Positions 6,646-15,365 are shown, counted from the stretch's first letter. The stretch is DNA of 64,000 nt from Anoxybacillus ayderensis (GCF_000833605.1 NZ_JXTG01000003.1:1-64000); one strand, 5' to 3'. Notes: generated by a model not told the origin, from the letters alone. Numbers and translations are program-made.

Positions 6646-7320
6646 ATGAACAGCCAACATATTCAACTCCAACAAAAAATTATTCATTACCGCTCGGAAG
6701 TGGCAAAATATAAACAGCTATTGCAGCTTGTCGAAACAGAGTTAAAGCGCGAGCAATTGCGCAATCAATATGTGCAAAAAAAACTTGAGCAACTAGACGA
6801 ATATGAACAAACGATTGAACAGTTAAAACAACAACTTCTTTTTTACGAAGTGGCGCTTGAAGAAGAAAAACGGCGGAAAAAAGAAATTAAACAAGACGTT
6901 GTGCGCGCCTATGCTTATTTCACGTACGCTGTCATGATGCCAGAACAAAAAGAGGAAGATGCGACAATTATCGGTGATTTCGTTATCGAAAATAGCGGCA
7001 ATACACCGCTTAACGATCCGATTATTTGCCTCCGCCTTCGCCCTCCCGATCACGCGCAACTAAGCGGAAAATTTTCATTTCGCCAAATGCAAGAAGAAGG
7101 CGGCTGGACGTTCGCGGTCGAACATTGGCGCGAAAAAATGAAAGAAGGGGAATATTGGCTAAAGCCAATCGATGAAACAACGCTTTTACCGAACGAACAA
7201 CTGCGCTTTCCGTCATTTGAATTACGCATCATCCAAACCGTTGTCGTTGAAGCATTCGTCTATTTTCGCCAACTAAAACAAGGGGTATCATCTTCTAATT
7301 ATATTGTTGTAAATAAATAA
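6646..7320 (+). CDS. Coiled-coil plus beta-domain protein, 224 aa, unknown function
   Basis: Residues 1-90 form a long coiled coil rich in Gln, Glu and Lys (VETELKREQLRNQYVQKKL). Residues about 95-224 form a globular domain with GDFVIENSGNTPLNDPIICL, a pattern typical of beta-sandwich domains. No signal peptide or membrane span. AAAGGAGG lies seven bases before the ATG. It follows the Cys-rich 239-aa gene in the same direction. Not recognised; the layout suggests an oligomeric stalk carrying a surface or adhesion-like domain, perhaps in the spore coat (inferred). Confidence 0.6.
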   Translation: MNSQHIQLQQKIIHYRSEVAKYKQLLQLVETELKREQLRNQYVQKKLEQLDEYEQTIEQLKQQLLFYEVALEEEKRRKKEIKQDVVRAYAYFTYAVMMPEQKEEDATIIGDFVIENSGNTPLNDPIICLRLRPPDHAQLSGKFSFRQMQEEGGWTFAVEHWREKMKEGEYWLKPIDETTLLPNEQLRFPSFELRIIQTVVVEAFVYFRQLKQGVSSSNYIVVNK

Positions 7321-7343
7321 GCAGGCGTTCGCCCGCTTTTTTT
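7319..7343. terminator. Hairpin between convergent genes
   Basis: GCAGGCG and CGCCCGC form a stem followed by a T-run on the plus strand, between the 224-aa gene and yjcA. Confidence 0.6.
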
Positions 7344-7674
7344 ATTCGCTCCATTTTTGGACAACCGTTTCCATGAGCGCCGCCACACCTGCAATCGCTA
7401 ACACCGACACAAGCGGCATAAAGATGCTTGGCGCATAAACCATTCCGACATACAGCCCAGCTGCGCACCATATCCCTGTACACCAATGGCAACTGAGCAA
7501 CTCCCCGATCCATTTTCTTATTCCTGTCCCTTTTATGACAATATACGTTTCCCCATCTTGTTCAAACTCGTCATGAAACGGAGCCCTCAAAAACGACGTA
7601 ATGCGATCATATACGATTAAGCGCGTGAAACGAAACGATGCCGCACATAAAAGAAAAAAGTGAAAAACGTCCAT
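7342..7674 (-). CDS. yjcA: DUF1360 sporulation protein, YjcA-like
   Basis: A 110-residue protein with the DUF1360 pattern: FRFTRLIVYDRIT near the N-terminus, then GELLSCHWCTGIWCAAGLYV with the typical CxxCxGxW, and a hydrophobic C-terminal half (about two spans). B. subtilis YjcA is a sporulation protein next to the cotVWXYZ crust genes. AAGGAGG before the ATG at 7674 decides the start against an upstream in-frame codon. A sigma-K-like promoter lies at 7693-7720. Confidence 0.85.
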   Translation of the reverse strand: MDVFHFFLLCAASFRFTRLIVYDRITSFLRAPFHDEFEQDGETYIVIKGTGIRKWIGELLSCHWCTGIWCAAGLYVGMVYAPSIFMPLVSVLAIAGVAALMETVVQKWSE

Positions 7675-7692
7675 CTTCTCCCCTCCTTGCTT

Positions 7693-7720
7693 TACTTTAT
7701 GCTTCACCCCTCTTTGTTGT
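7693..7720 (-). promoter_or_regulatory. Sigma-K-like promoter of yjcA
   Basis: On the minus strand CATAAAGTA (7693-7701) matches CATANNNTA and the AC pair lies exactly 17 bases upstream (7719-7720). This fits mother-cell expression of a sporulation gene. Confidence 0.5.
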
Positions 7721-7767
7721 TTCACATATAATGCAATGAGTCAGTTAACGAAAAAGGATGTGAAAAC

Positions 7768-8100
7768 GTGTATAACATTTTTTTCAGCAAACATTTTTTA
7801 GCTAAACATCGTCATATGCAACAGTTGTGTGCCGCGCTAGCAAATATAAGCGAAGGAACAGAGCTACATGTGCACACAAACAAAGAGACGTACTACAACG
7901 CTCAATTCGTCCAACTAGACGCCGCCACAAAAACATTGACCGTCATCGTCGACCCATTTTACGAAAACGGCGGAAAACGCATGACGATCCACTGCCGTGA
8001 TGTCGTTGCAGTTGAGTTTCCAGCGGAGGCGCTCGTTGCCGCAACACAACAACAAACGACGACAATCGGAATGACGAAAACAGACGACGAAGACGAATAA
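7768..8100 (+). CDS. 110-aa protein with a CotO-like/Sm-like beta segment
   Basis: Starts with GTG after AAAGGATG. The central part (ELHVHTNKETYYNAQFVQLD, then TIHCRDVVAVEF) follows the same beta-strand pattern as the C-terminal half of CotO in this window (CELKTKNRTYEGIVQTYD, then TIPLEHIVSVSL), suggesting a shared small beta-barrel. The tail is Thr/Gln- and Asp/Glu-rich. It is the first gene of the sugar operon, 13 bases before the dehydrogenase gene. Not a named family to my knowledge; a coat-associated role is inferred from the CotO likeness. Confidence 0.6.
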   Translation: MYNIFFSKHFLAKHRHMQQLCAALANISEGTELHVHTNKETYYNAQFVQLDAATKTLTVIVDPFYENGGKRMTIHCRDVVAVEFPAEALVAATQQQTTTIGMTKTDDEDE

Positions 8101-8113
8101 AGGAAGTGAAAAG

Positions 8114-9385
8114 ATGAACGTTTGTATCATTGGTGCCGGCTATGTCGGATTAACGACGGCAGCTGTTCTCGCAAAACTTGGGCATACCGTTCATTGCGTA
8201 GATGAAAATGAACAAAAAATAGCCGCCTTAAAGCGCGGAGACGTTCCCATTTACGAGCCGGGCTTAGCTGAGCTGTTAACCGACTATGCGAGTCGGCTTT
8301 TTTTTCATCACGATAAGCAAACATATGTACAAGAAGCAGAAGTTATTTTTATTTGTGTAGGTACCCCTTCTGATTCGAAAGGGAAACCAGACGTTTCATA
8401 CGTCAACCGTGCCATTGCCGACCTCACCCCACACGTAAACGATAAGCAAACACTTGTCATAAAAAGCACCGTCCCGATCGGAACGAACGAACGCATATAC
8501 AACCATTTCAAAAACGAAGGAAAACATATACGTGTCGTATCAAACCCTGAGTTTTTACGCGAAGGCTCCGCCATTTACGACTCTTTGCATCCCGATCGTA
8601 TCGTCATCGGTTTACGTCACGATGATGATCGCTCACTTTCCGTTATGCAAACGTTATATGCGGGCATTCACGCGCCATATGTCGTGACGAGTTTAAGTGG
8701 CGCCGAAATGATTAAATATGCTGCCAACGCCTTTTTAGCAACAAAAATTTCATTTATTAACGAAATCGCCCGCCTTTGTGACGCGTACGGCGTCGACGTT
8801 GTCGATGTCGCAAAAGGCATCGGACTTGACGGAAGAATCGGTCCACACTTTTTACAAGCAGGCATCGGGTACGGTGGTTCTTGTTTCCCGAAAGACGTCG
8901 CCGCCTTACAACAAATGGCGTATGAACAAAACGTGCGCCCGTATATGTTAGAAGCGACAAAAACAATTAACGATACACAGATCAACTGGTACGTACAAAA
9001 AATAAAACGTACGTTAGGACATATGTCTACAAAACGGATTGCGGTGCTCGGCATTGCCTTTAAGCCAAATACAGACGATATTCGCGAATCGCCCGCCGTT
9101 TCACTCATTAAAAAATTGCACGCGCATGGGGCAAATGTCATCGCTCATGATCCGAAAGCTGTGCTACCAAATGTCGATGTAAAGCAAGCAAAAACGATAG
9201 AAGAAGCGATCGCACAAGCAGATGCGCTTATCGTGGCGACCGATTGGGATGAGTATAAACAATTAAACTGGGCATATGTGAAACAAATGATGAACGGAAA
9301 CGTCGTCATCGATGGACGAAATAGCTTGCCTCGTGAGGCGATCATGAACGCAGGACTAAACTATATAGGGGTGGGACGCGGATGA
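8114..9385 (+). CDS. ugd: UDP-glucose/GDP-mannose 6-dehydrogenase family
   Basis: A 423-residue enzyme that oxidises a nucleotide-sugar to its uronic acid with two NAD+. It has the N-terminal Rossmann motif IIGAGYVGLTTA, the catalytic Cys257 in GYGGSCFPKD, and the C-terminal segment GIAFKPNTDDIRESP. Most likely it makes UDP-glucuronate (TuaD/Ugd type). The gene overlaps the next, an epimerase, by four bases (ATGA), so the two steps are coupled. The product would feed acidic polysaccharide, here perhaps of the spore surface, given the neighbouring coat genes. Confidence 0.92.
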   Translation: MNVCIIGAGYVGLTTAAVLAKLGHTVHCVDENEQKIAALKRGDVPIYEPGLAELLTDYASRLFFHHDKQTYVQEAEVIFICVGTPSDSKGKPDVSYVNRAIADLTPHVNDKQTLVIKSTVPIGTNERIYNHFKNEGKHIRVVSNPEFLREGSAIYDSLHPDRIVIGLRHDDDRSLSVMQTLYAGIHAPYVVTSLSGAEMIKYAANAFLATKISFINEIARLCDAYGVDVVDVAKGIGLDGRIGPHFLQAGIGYGGSCFPKDVAALQQMAYEQNVRPYMLEATKTINDTQINWYVQKIKRTLGHMSTKRIAVLGIAFKPNTDDIRESPAVSLIKKLHAHGANVIAHDPKAVLPNVDVKQAKTIEEAIAQADALIVATDWDEYKQLNWAYVKQMMNGNVVIDGRNSLPREAIMNAGLNYIGVGRG

Positions 9386-10326
9386 ACATACTCGTCACAG
9401 GCGCAGCTGGATTTATCGGTTCGCACGTATGTGAGGCATTGTTGCCACATCATCACGTCATTGGCATTGACTCTTTGATCGGTCCGACACCAAAAGCAAT
9501 GAAACAAAAAACGATTGAAACGTTAAACACGTATGACCGTTTCACATGGATCGAAGGGGATTTGTTGTCGTTGCCGCTTGACGATATCGTCCAACAAGCG
9601 GATGTCATTTATCATTTTGCCGGCATGCCGGGCGTGCGCACAAGCTGGGGAACATCGTTTGATTTGTATACAACAAACAACATATTAGCGACGCAACGGT
9701 TGCTTGAAGCATGTAAACAACATCGGCCAAAACAGTTCATTTATACGTCAACGTCATCCGTATACGGTGAAACGAACGGGCGCGTGCATGAAAACACACC
9801 TCCAACCCCTCTTTCACCATACGGCATGACGAAGCTTGCGGGGGAACATTTATGCCGCATATACGAATCAGCATTTCATGTACCGATCACCATTTTGCGC
9901 TATTTTACCGTGTACGGTCCACGCCAACGGCCCGATATGGCGTTTCACCGCTTCATTTGGCAAATGTTGTTTGACGAGCCGATCACGATTTTCGGTGACG
10001 GCACACAAACGCGCGACTTTACGTACATTTCCGATTGCGTCAACGGCACGCTCGCTGTTCTTGGCAATGAAAAAGCGATTGGCGAAACGTTCAATATCGG
10101 CGGAAAAGAGCGCGCATCCGTCAACGACGTCATCGCGATGCTTGAGGCGCTTATCGGAAAACAAGCAAAAAAACAATATGTGAATCAAGCGATCGGCGAG
10201 CCGAAGCATACGTGGGCGGACATTTCGAAAGCAGAAAACATGCTTGCCTACGCTCCAAACGTGCCGTTACGGGAAGGATTGCGTCATGAAGTCGAATATA
10301 TTCGTTCGCTTTACGGGAGGTCATGA
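9382..10326 (+). CDS. NAD-dependent nucleotide-sugar epimerase (extended SDR)
   Basis: A 314-residue enzyme with NAD-binding GAAGFIGSH at residues 7-15 and catalytic Tyr147-x3-Lys151 in SPYGMTK; the Ser/Thr cluster TSTSSVYGE precedes it. RYFTVYGPRQRPDMAFHRFI is typical of UDP-glucuronate 4-epimerases. Following a sugar dehydrogenase, conversion of UDP-glucuronate to UDP-galacturonate is the best guess; UDP-glucose 4-epimerase is the alternative. It overlaps both neighbours. Confidence 0.85.
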   Translation: MNILVTGAAGFIGSHVCEALLPHHHVIGIDSLIGPTPKAMKQKTIETLNTYDRFTWIEGDLLSLPLDDIVQQADVIYHFAGMPGVRTSWGTSFDLYTTNNILATQRLLEACKQHRPKQFIYTSTSSVYGETNGRVHENTPPTPLSPYGMTKLAGEHLCRIYESAFHVPITILRYFTVYGPRQRPDMAFHRFIWQMLFDEPITIFGDGTQTRDFTYISDCVNGTLAVLGNEKAIGETFNIGGKERASVNDVIAMLEALIGKQAKKQYVNQAIGEPKHTWADISKAENMLAYAPNVPLREGLRHEVEYIRSLYGRS

Positions 10327-11462
10327 TGCGCATCGCATTTATTTGTACTGAAAAACTGCCGTCTCCAGCAATAAAAGGGGGCGCCATTCAACTGATGATT
10401 GATGGCATCGCCCCGTTTTTTGCTGAAACCCATTCGCTCACCATTTTTTCCATTACCGACCCATCGCTTCCGATGTACGAAATACGTGATGGCATCGAAT
10501 ACGTACGTGTACCAAAAGAACGATACGAACAACATATTGCAAATGAATTAAAAAAACGAACATTTCATGTCATTCACGTCTTTAATCGTCCCGCAAACGT
10601 GTTATTTTACAAACAAGCCGCGCCAAACAGCCGCTTCGTCACAAGTTTGCATAACGATATGTTTTCACCGATGAAAATGCCGCCAGACGTTGCAAAACAA
10701 GTCATTGCGGAAGTGGACGCAATCACAACCGTGAGCGAATATATGAAACGCACCGTCACAAAACGATACGATGTCCCGAACGATCGTATTCAAGTCGTCT
10801 ACTCCGGCGTCGATGCAACGCGCTACATGCCGCCATGGACAGACGAAGGAAAACAAATGCGCACCGATATGCGCCAACGGTTTTTTGTTGAAGAAGATGA
10901 CGTTATTTTATTTATCGGGCGGTTAAGCAAAACAAAAGGGGTACACGTGTTAATTGAAAGCATGAATCACGTATTAGCTAAACATCGAAACGCAAAGCTC
11001 GTCATCGTCGGCGGGAAATGGTTTAGCGACAACCGTTTAAACGATTACGTGCGCTTTCTTCATCAACTAGCCAAACCTTACAAAGATCGCATTCAATTTA
11101 CAAACTACATCCCGTCTGAACATATTCCACACGTATTCACGATAGGCGATGTGTTCGTTTGCAGTTCGCAATGGCACGAGCCGCTCGCCCGCGTGCATTA
11201 CGAAGCGATGGCAGCAGGCGTGCCAATCATTACGACAAATCGCGGTGGAAATCGCGAAGTGATCGAACATAACAAAAATGGTCTCGTCATTGACGACTAT
11301 GCGTCACCAAAAGCATTCGCCCATGCGATATGCGAATTGCTAGGGAATAAAGAAAAAGCGCTCGCACTTGCTTACGAAGGACGAAAACGGGCGGAAACGA
11401 TGTTTTCCTTCGCTAACACAGCCGAGCAGCTAGAACGTGTGTATATTAAGATTTTCCAATAA
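10323..11462 (+). CDS. GT4-family glycosyltransferase
   Basis: A 379-residue retaining glycosyltransferase of the GT-B fold. The N-domain has KGGAIQLMIDGIAPF; the C-domain has VILFIGRLSKTKGVHVLIES and the donor-binding E-x7-E motif in EPLARVHYEAMAAGVP. It likely transfers the uronic acid or a related sugar made by the two preceding enzymes. ATG 10323 overlaps the epimerase stop; a second ATG follows. Its 3' end overlaps the convergent cotO gene by 17 bases. Confidence 0.88.
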   Translation: MMRIAFICTEKLPSPAIKGGAIQLMIDGIAPFFAETHSLTIFSITDPSLPMYEIRDGIEYVRVPKERYEQHIANELKKRTFHVIHVFNRPANVLFYKQAAPNSRFVTSLHNDMFSPMKMPPDVAKQVIAEVDAITTVSEYMKRTVTKRYDVPNDRIQVVYSGVDATRYMPPWTDEGKQMRTDMRQRFFVEEDDVILFIGRLSKTKGVHVLIESMNHVLAKHRNAKLVIVGGKWFSDNRLNDYVRFLHQLAKPYKDRIQFTNYIPSEHIPHVFTIGDVFVCSSQWHEPLARVHYEAMAAGVPIITTNRGGNREVIEHNKNGLVIDDYASPKAFAHAICELLGNKEKALALAYEGRKRAETMFSFANTAEQLERVYIKIFQ

Positions 11463-11802
11463 GCGATACCGATACGATATGTTCGAGCGGGATCGTGATC
11501 GTTTTTTCTTCATCGCTTACGATAAAGACGACTTTTTTCTTATCGTACGTTTGAACAATGCCTTCATACGTGCGATTTTTCGTTTTCAATTCACACGTCA
11601 CCGGCCGAAGTTCATTCGGAAGCGTCGCTAAAAATTCAAGGCGCTCAGCCGTATTCATGTCACGAAAATTCGCAAATGACGGCGGCGGATACGACGGCTT
11701 TTCTTTTTTCGTTCGAAACGTCTGTTGCATATAACACGTTTTCGGTCCTAAATTCGGCTGAACAATATACAACAACGGCGCATTTTCCACACGCTTTTTC
11801 AT
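11446..11802 (-). CDS. cotO: CotO-family spore coat protein
   Basis: A 118-residue protein of the CotO (YjbX) family. The N-terminal half has the family segment PLLYIVQPNL and a Pro-rich region, then MNTAERLEFLATLPNELRPV; the C-terminal half is a small beta domain ending HIVSVSLIGKS. CotO helps shape the spore surface in B. subtilis and needs CotE. Its position next to fabI is conserved with B. subtilis. ATG 11802 has AGGAGGGG at good spacing; an upstream GTG would overlap that site. Confidence 0.85.
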   Translation of the reverse strand: MKKRVENAPLLYIVQPNLGPKTCYMQQTFRTKKEKPSYPPPSFANFRDMNTAERLEFLATLPNELRPVTCELKTKNRTYEGIVQTYDKKKVVFIVSDEEKTITIPLEHIVSVSLIGKS

Positions 11803-11862
11803 TCCCACACCCCTCCTTTTTTACGAATATATGCGCAAAAAGAGAGGGGCATGCCATAATAA

Positions 11863-11893
11863 AAGCTGTTCGGCAAATGCCAAACAGCTTTTT
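11863..11893 (-). terminator. fabI terminator
   Basis: AAAGCTGTT and AACAGCTTTT form a strong stem immediately after the fabI stop, with a T-run on the minus strand and A-run on the other side, so it may work both ways. Confidence 0.7.
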
Positions 11894-11895
11894 GA

Positions 11896-12672
11896 TTAGC
11901 GCGCTAAAATATGGTAGCCAGAGTCAACGTGGATAATTTCGCCTGTCACGCCGCGCGATAAGTCGCTAAATAAAAACAGTGCCGTATCGCCCACTTCTTC
12001 TTGTGTCGTCGTGCGGCGCAGTGGTGCGCGCTCTTCAATTTCTTTTAAAATCGAGTTGAAGTCACCGACACCTTTGGCAGATAACGTACGAATTGGACCT
12101 GCCGAAATGGCGTTGACGCGAATACCGTATTTTCCTAGATCGTTCGCTAAATATTTCACGCTCGCTTCTAACGACGCTTTTGCGACACCCATGACGTTAT
12201 AGTTTTGCACGACGCGCTCGCCGCCTAAATATGTTAACGTGACGATGCTGCCGCCTTCTGTCATTAGCTCTTTCGCCGCTTTTGCCACAGCTGTTAACGA
12301 ATAAGCGCTAATGTTGTGCGCAAGTAAAAATCCTTCGCGATCGACGTTCATATACTCGCCTTCTAAATGCTCTTTATTCGCAAATGCGATACAATGCGCC
12401 ACACCGTGAATGACGCCCACCTGCTCTTTGATTTGCGCAAAGCATGAGGAAATTTCTTCATCTTTCGTCACATCGCAAGGCAACACAAGCGCCGTGTCAT
12501 CTTCTAACGTCGCGACTAATTTTTTTACTTCATTTTCAAATCGCTCGCCAGCATATGTAAAAATTAATCGCGCCCCTGCCGCATGAAGCGAACGGGCAAT
12601 GCCCCAAGCGATGCTTCGTTTATTTGCCACACCCATAATGACGTACGTTTTCCCTTGTAACGATAATTGCAT
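11896..12672 (-). CDS. fabI: Enoyl-ACP reductase FabI
   Basis: A 258-residue short-chain dehydrogenase that reduces enoyl-ACP in the last step of each fatty-acid elongation round. It starts with the FabI-type nucleotide motif GVANKRSIAWGIARSL, and has the Tyr-x6-Lys pair in YNVMGVAKASLEAS and ISAGPIRTLSAKGVGDF. It is the target of triclosan-type inhibitors. A FapR-like box follows its promoter, fitting control by malonyl-CoA levels. Confidence 0.95.
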   Translation of the reverse strand: MQLSLQGKTYVIMGVANKRSIAWGIARSLHAAGARLIFTYAGERFENEVKKLVATLEDDTALVLPCDVTKDEEISSCFAQIKEQVGVIHGVAHCIAFANKEHLEGEYMNVDREGFLLAHNISAYSLTAVAKAAKELMTEGGSIVTLTYLGGERVVQNYNVMGVAKASLEASVKYLANDLGKYGIRVNAISAGPIRTLSAKGVGDFNSILKEIEERAPLRRTTTQEEVGDTALFLFSDLSRGVTGEIIHVDSGYHILAR

Positions 12673-12703
12673 ATTCGTTCATCCCCTTAAATTATGATTT
12701 GTT

Positions 12704-12722
12704 ATTAGAACCTAGTATTAAT
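12704..12722 (-). promoter_or_regulatory. FapR operator upstream of fabI
   Basis: The 19-mer ATTAGAACCTAGTATTAAT is a near-palindrome close to the FapR consensus (ATTAGTACCNGGTACTAAT type). It begins a few bases downstream of the -10 box, where binding would block transcription. Confidence 0.7.
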
Positions 12723-12725
12723 ATG

Positions 12726-12753
12726 ATTATAACAAAAAATTCCCTACTTTCAA
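12726..12753 (-). promoter_or_regulatory. fabI sigma-A promoter
   Basis: Minus-strand TTGAAA (12748-12753) and TATAAT (12726-12731) are 16 bases apart. The -35 box lies in the loop of the upstream mgtE terminator. Confidence 0.7.
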
Positions 12754-12763
12754 ATAGGGAATT
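12733..12763 (-). terminator. mgtE terminator
   Basis: AATTCCCTA and TAGGGAATT pair around an eight-base loop, followed by a T-run on the minus strand, right at the mgtE stop codon. Confidence 0.75.
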
Positions 12764-14088
12764 TATAATAAATAGTCCATAAACATTGTCGCTAAGCCAA
12801 AATAAATAAGAATGCTAATTAAATCGTTAATTGTCGTAATAAACGGACCAGAAGCAACGGCCGGGTCGATGCGCAGCTTATGCATCGCAAGCGGAATGAG
12901 CGCACCAGCGACTGTCGCCACGGTTAATGTCGCAAACAACGCCAATCCGACGAGCACACCTAAGAAAAACTGCTGCTTCCATACGTACACAACAATTGTA
13001 ATGACGACGCCGCAAGACAAGCCAATTAAAAGCCCCGTTAGCGCCTCGCGCGCAAGCATACGCCATTTCCCTTCTTTTTCTAAATCCCCCATCGCTAAGC
13101 GACGCACCGCTACCGCCAATGATTGCGTTCCTGTATTTCCAGACATTCCTGCAATAAGCGGAATAAACACAGCTAAAATGGCGACTTTTTGCAATGTGTC
13201 TTCAAAACGGCTAATTAAATTAGCGGTCATCATCCCTAAAAACAACAAAATAATCAGCCATGGCAACCGCTTTTTCGCCGCTTCGAACGGAGTGTATTGA
13301 ATATCGACATCAGGAACCCCTGCGAGTTTCGAATAGTCGTCTGTCGCTTCTTCGGAAATGACGTCGACAATGTCGTCAACGGTAATAATCCCAAGCAAAT
13401 GATTGTTCGCATCGACGACAGGAAGCGCTAAAAAATCGTAGTTTTGCATTTTACGCGCCACATCTTCTTGGTCTTCATCAACGAGCACAGAAACGACTTG
13501 ATCGTTCATGACATCATGAATCATCGCATCGTCATCCGATGTTAACAATTCCCGCAACGACAATACCCCGACGAGCTGCCGTTGTTCGTTGACGACGTAC
13601 AAATAATAAATCGTCTCCGCATTCGCTGCTTCTCTTTTTAAAATTTGCATCGCCGAACGCACCGTTTGATTCGCATGAATGGCGATATATTCCGTTGTCA
13701 TAATGCTTCCGGCCGTATATTCTTTATAATGAAGCAACCCTTGAATATCTTTCGCCGCTTCATCATCCATAATCGTTAAATAATTCGCTACTTCGTTTTT
13801 ATCTAATTCATTCAATACGTCCGCCGCATTGTCAGCATACATGTGCGCAAGCATTTGCGCGACAAACATCGGATCCATTTCCGATAAATAAATTTTATAC
13901 TCATCTTCTTCAATGTCGAGATGGTCAAAAATTTCCGCCATTTCTGCTGGCGACAAATATTCGTACATGCGCTTTCTAACTTCTGGACTTTGTTCGACGT
14001 AAAACTTCGCCCGATCGTACGGATGAAGTTTTAAAAACTGTTTTCGAAATTCTTCCATTTTTTCATCTCGTAATGCTTGTACTAACAT
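12763..14088 (-). CDS. mgtE: MgtE-type magnesium transporter
   Basis: A 441-residue protein with the MgtE order: N-terminal helical domain (about 1-125, with YVEQSPEVRKRMYEYLSP), a CBS pair (about 130-255, ending LGIITVDDIVDVISEEATDD), a plug helix, and five membrane spans with GMSGNTGTQSLAVAVRRLA. The homodimeric channel imports Mg2+ and closes when the cytosolic domains bind Mg2+. ATG 14088 follows GGAGGGAA; the longer open frame upstream has no ribosome site. No M-box riboswitch fits into the short upstream gap. Confidence 0.93.
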   Translation of the reverse strand: MLVQALRDEKMEEFRKQFLKLHPYDRAKFYVEQSPEVRKRMYEYLSPAEMAEIFDHLDIEEDEYKIYLSEMDPMFVAQMLAHMYADNAADVLNELDKNEVANYLTIMDDEAAKDIQGLLHYKEYTAGSIMTTEYIAIHANQTVRSAMQILKREAANAETIYYLYVVNEQRQLVGVLSLRELLTSDDDAMIHDVMNDQVVSVLVDEDQEDVARKMQNYDFLALPVVDANNHLLGIITVDDIVDVISEEATDDYSKLAGVPDVDIQYTPFEAAKKRLPWLIILLFLGMMTANLISRFEDTLQKVAILAVFIPLIAGMSGNTGTQSLAVAVRRLAMGDLEKEGKWRMLAREALTGLLIGLSCGVVITIVVYVWKQQFFLGVLVGLALFATLTVATVAGALIPLAMHKLRIDPAVASGPFITTINDLISILIYFGLATMFMDYLL

Positions 14089-14198
14089 GTTTTCCCTCCT
14101 CTCGACAAAAATCGCTTTTTTTATTATGCGCGAATCTTTGCCAACTTGCAAGCAACGATGTAAAATGATAATGCACGAAAAAAGCAGGGGGAACTGTG

Positions 14199-15365
14199 AT
14201 GGAAAATGAAAAAACCGTTCAATCAAAAATAGATTATCATTTACTATTTATTTTATTTTTAATTGCGATCGTGAGCGCCATCGCCATTGAAAGTGCGCGC
14301 GAGACGCTCCCTGCCAAACTGCAACATATTAACTTTGCGCAAAAACAGCTCATGTGGTACGGCGTCGGTGCCGTCGTCATTGCGGTGACGATGCTTGTCG
14401 ATTATGACCGTCTATTTAAAATTGCTTGGTATTTATATGGTTTCGGGATGATTCTTTTGCTTGGATTAGAATTAAACGTCCCGGGTACATTAACGATTAA
14501 AGGGGCAACGAGCTGGTACAACCTACCCGGTGGAAACTTTCAGCCATCTGAACTAATGAAAATTTTTATGATTATCGTCATTAGCCGCATCATCGTCAAC
14601 CATCGGGAAAAATATCATGACCCGACGTTGCAAGACGACTTGAAATTGCTCGGAAAAATCGCGCTGTCGCTATTGCCGCCGCTTTTTTTACTTGTTCGTC
14701 AGCCTGATATGGGCATGTCGATGGTGTTTATGGCGATTGCAGGCTCGCTCATTCTCGTCTCCGGCATTCGCTTGCGCATCATCGCAGCTATTGTCGGTCT
14801 CGCCGTCCTCGGAGCGACATCGTTTATCGTGGCGTTTTTATATTTCCCGGATGTGTTAAAAATTCAACAATACCAATTAAACCGTTTTTACGGCTGGCTG
14901 AATCCTTACGAATATTCAAGCGACCAAGGATTCCAGCTCATTAAATCGTTGCTCGCGATCGGCTCAGGGGAATTATACGGAAAAGGATATAAAAATTTGG
15001 ACGTCTATTTACCAGAGTCGCATACCGACTTTATTTTTAGCATTATCGGAGAGCAATTTGGCTTTATCGGGGCAAGCATCGTCGTTTCGCTCTTTTTCTT
15101 ATTAATTTACCGAATGATTCAAATTGCGTTAGAGTGCCACGATCCGTTTGGCAGCTACTTATGCGCGGGCGTCATCGGCATGATTACGTTCCAAGTATTT
15201 CAAAACGTCGGCATGACGATCGGCTTACTACCGATTACCGGCCTTCCGCTTCCGTTCGTCAGCTACGGAGGAAGCTCGCTTGCGACGTACATGCTCGCCA
15301 TTGGACTTGTCTTAAACGTCCGTTCTCGCACACAAAAATTTATGTTTTCTGCAGAACAATCATAG
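14199..15365 (+). CDS. rodA: SEDS-family RodA-like peptidoglycan polymerase
   Basis: A 388-residue, ten-span SEDS protein. It has the catalytic-Asp loop PESHTDFIFSIIGEQFGFIG and the conserved end GLPLPFVSYGGSSLATYM. Such proteins polymerise lipid II with a partner class B penicillin-binding protein. LNRFYGWLNPYEYSSDQGFQ supports RodA rather than FtsW/SpoVE. ATG 14199 has AGGGGG at six bases; a GTG directly before it is possible. Divergent from mgtE. The exact paralogue (elongation or sporulation) is uncertain. Confidence 0.85.
   Translation: MENEKTVQSKIDYHLLFILFLIAIVSAIAIESARETLPAKLQHINFAQKQLMWYGVGAVVIAVTMLVDYDRLFKIAWYLYGFGMILLLGLELNVPGTLTIKGATSWYNLPGGNFQPSELMKIFMIIVISRIIVNHREKYHDPTLQDDLKLLGKIALSLLPPLFLLVRQPDMGMSMVFMAIAGSLILVSGIRLRIIAAIVGLAVLGATSFIVAFLYFPDVLKIQQYQLNRFYGWLNPYEYSSDQGFQLIKSLLAIGSGELYGKGYKNLDVYLPESHTDFIFSIIGEQFGFIGASIVVSLFFLLIYRMIQIALECHDPFGSYLCAGVIGMITFQVFQNVGMTIGLLPITGLPLPFVSYGGSSLATYMLAIGLVLNVRSRTQKFMFSAEQS

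Noticed and set aside
14089-14198. Possible M-box magnesium riboswitch before mgtE
   Set aside because: The gap is only about 110 bases and shows none of the conserved M-box segments or a terminator.
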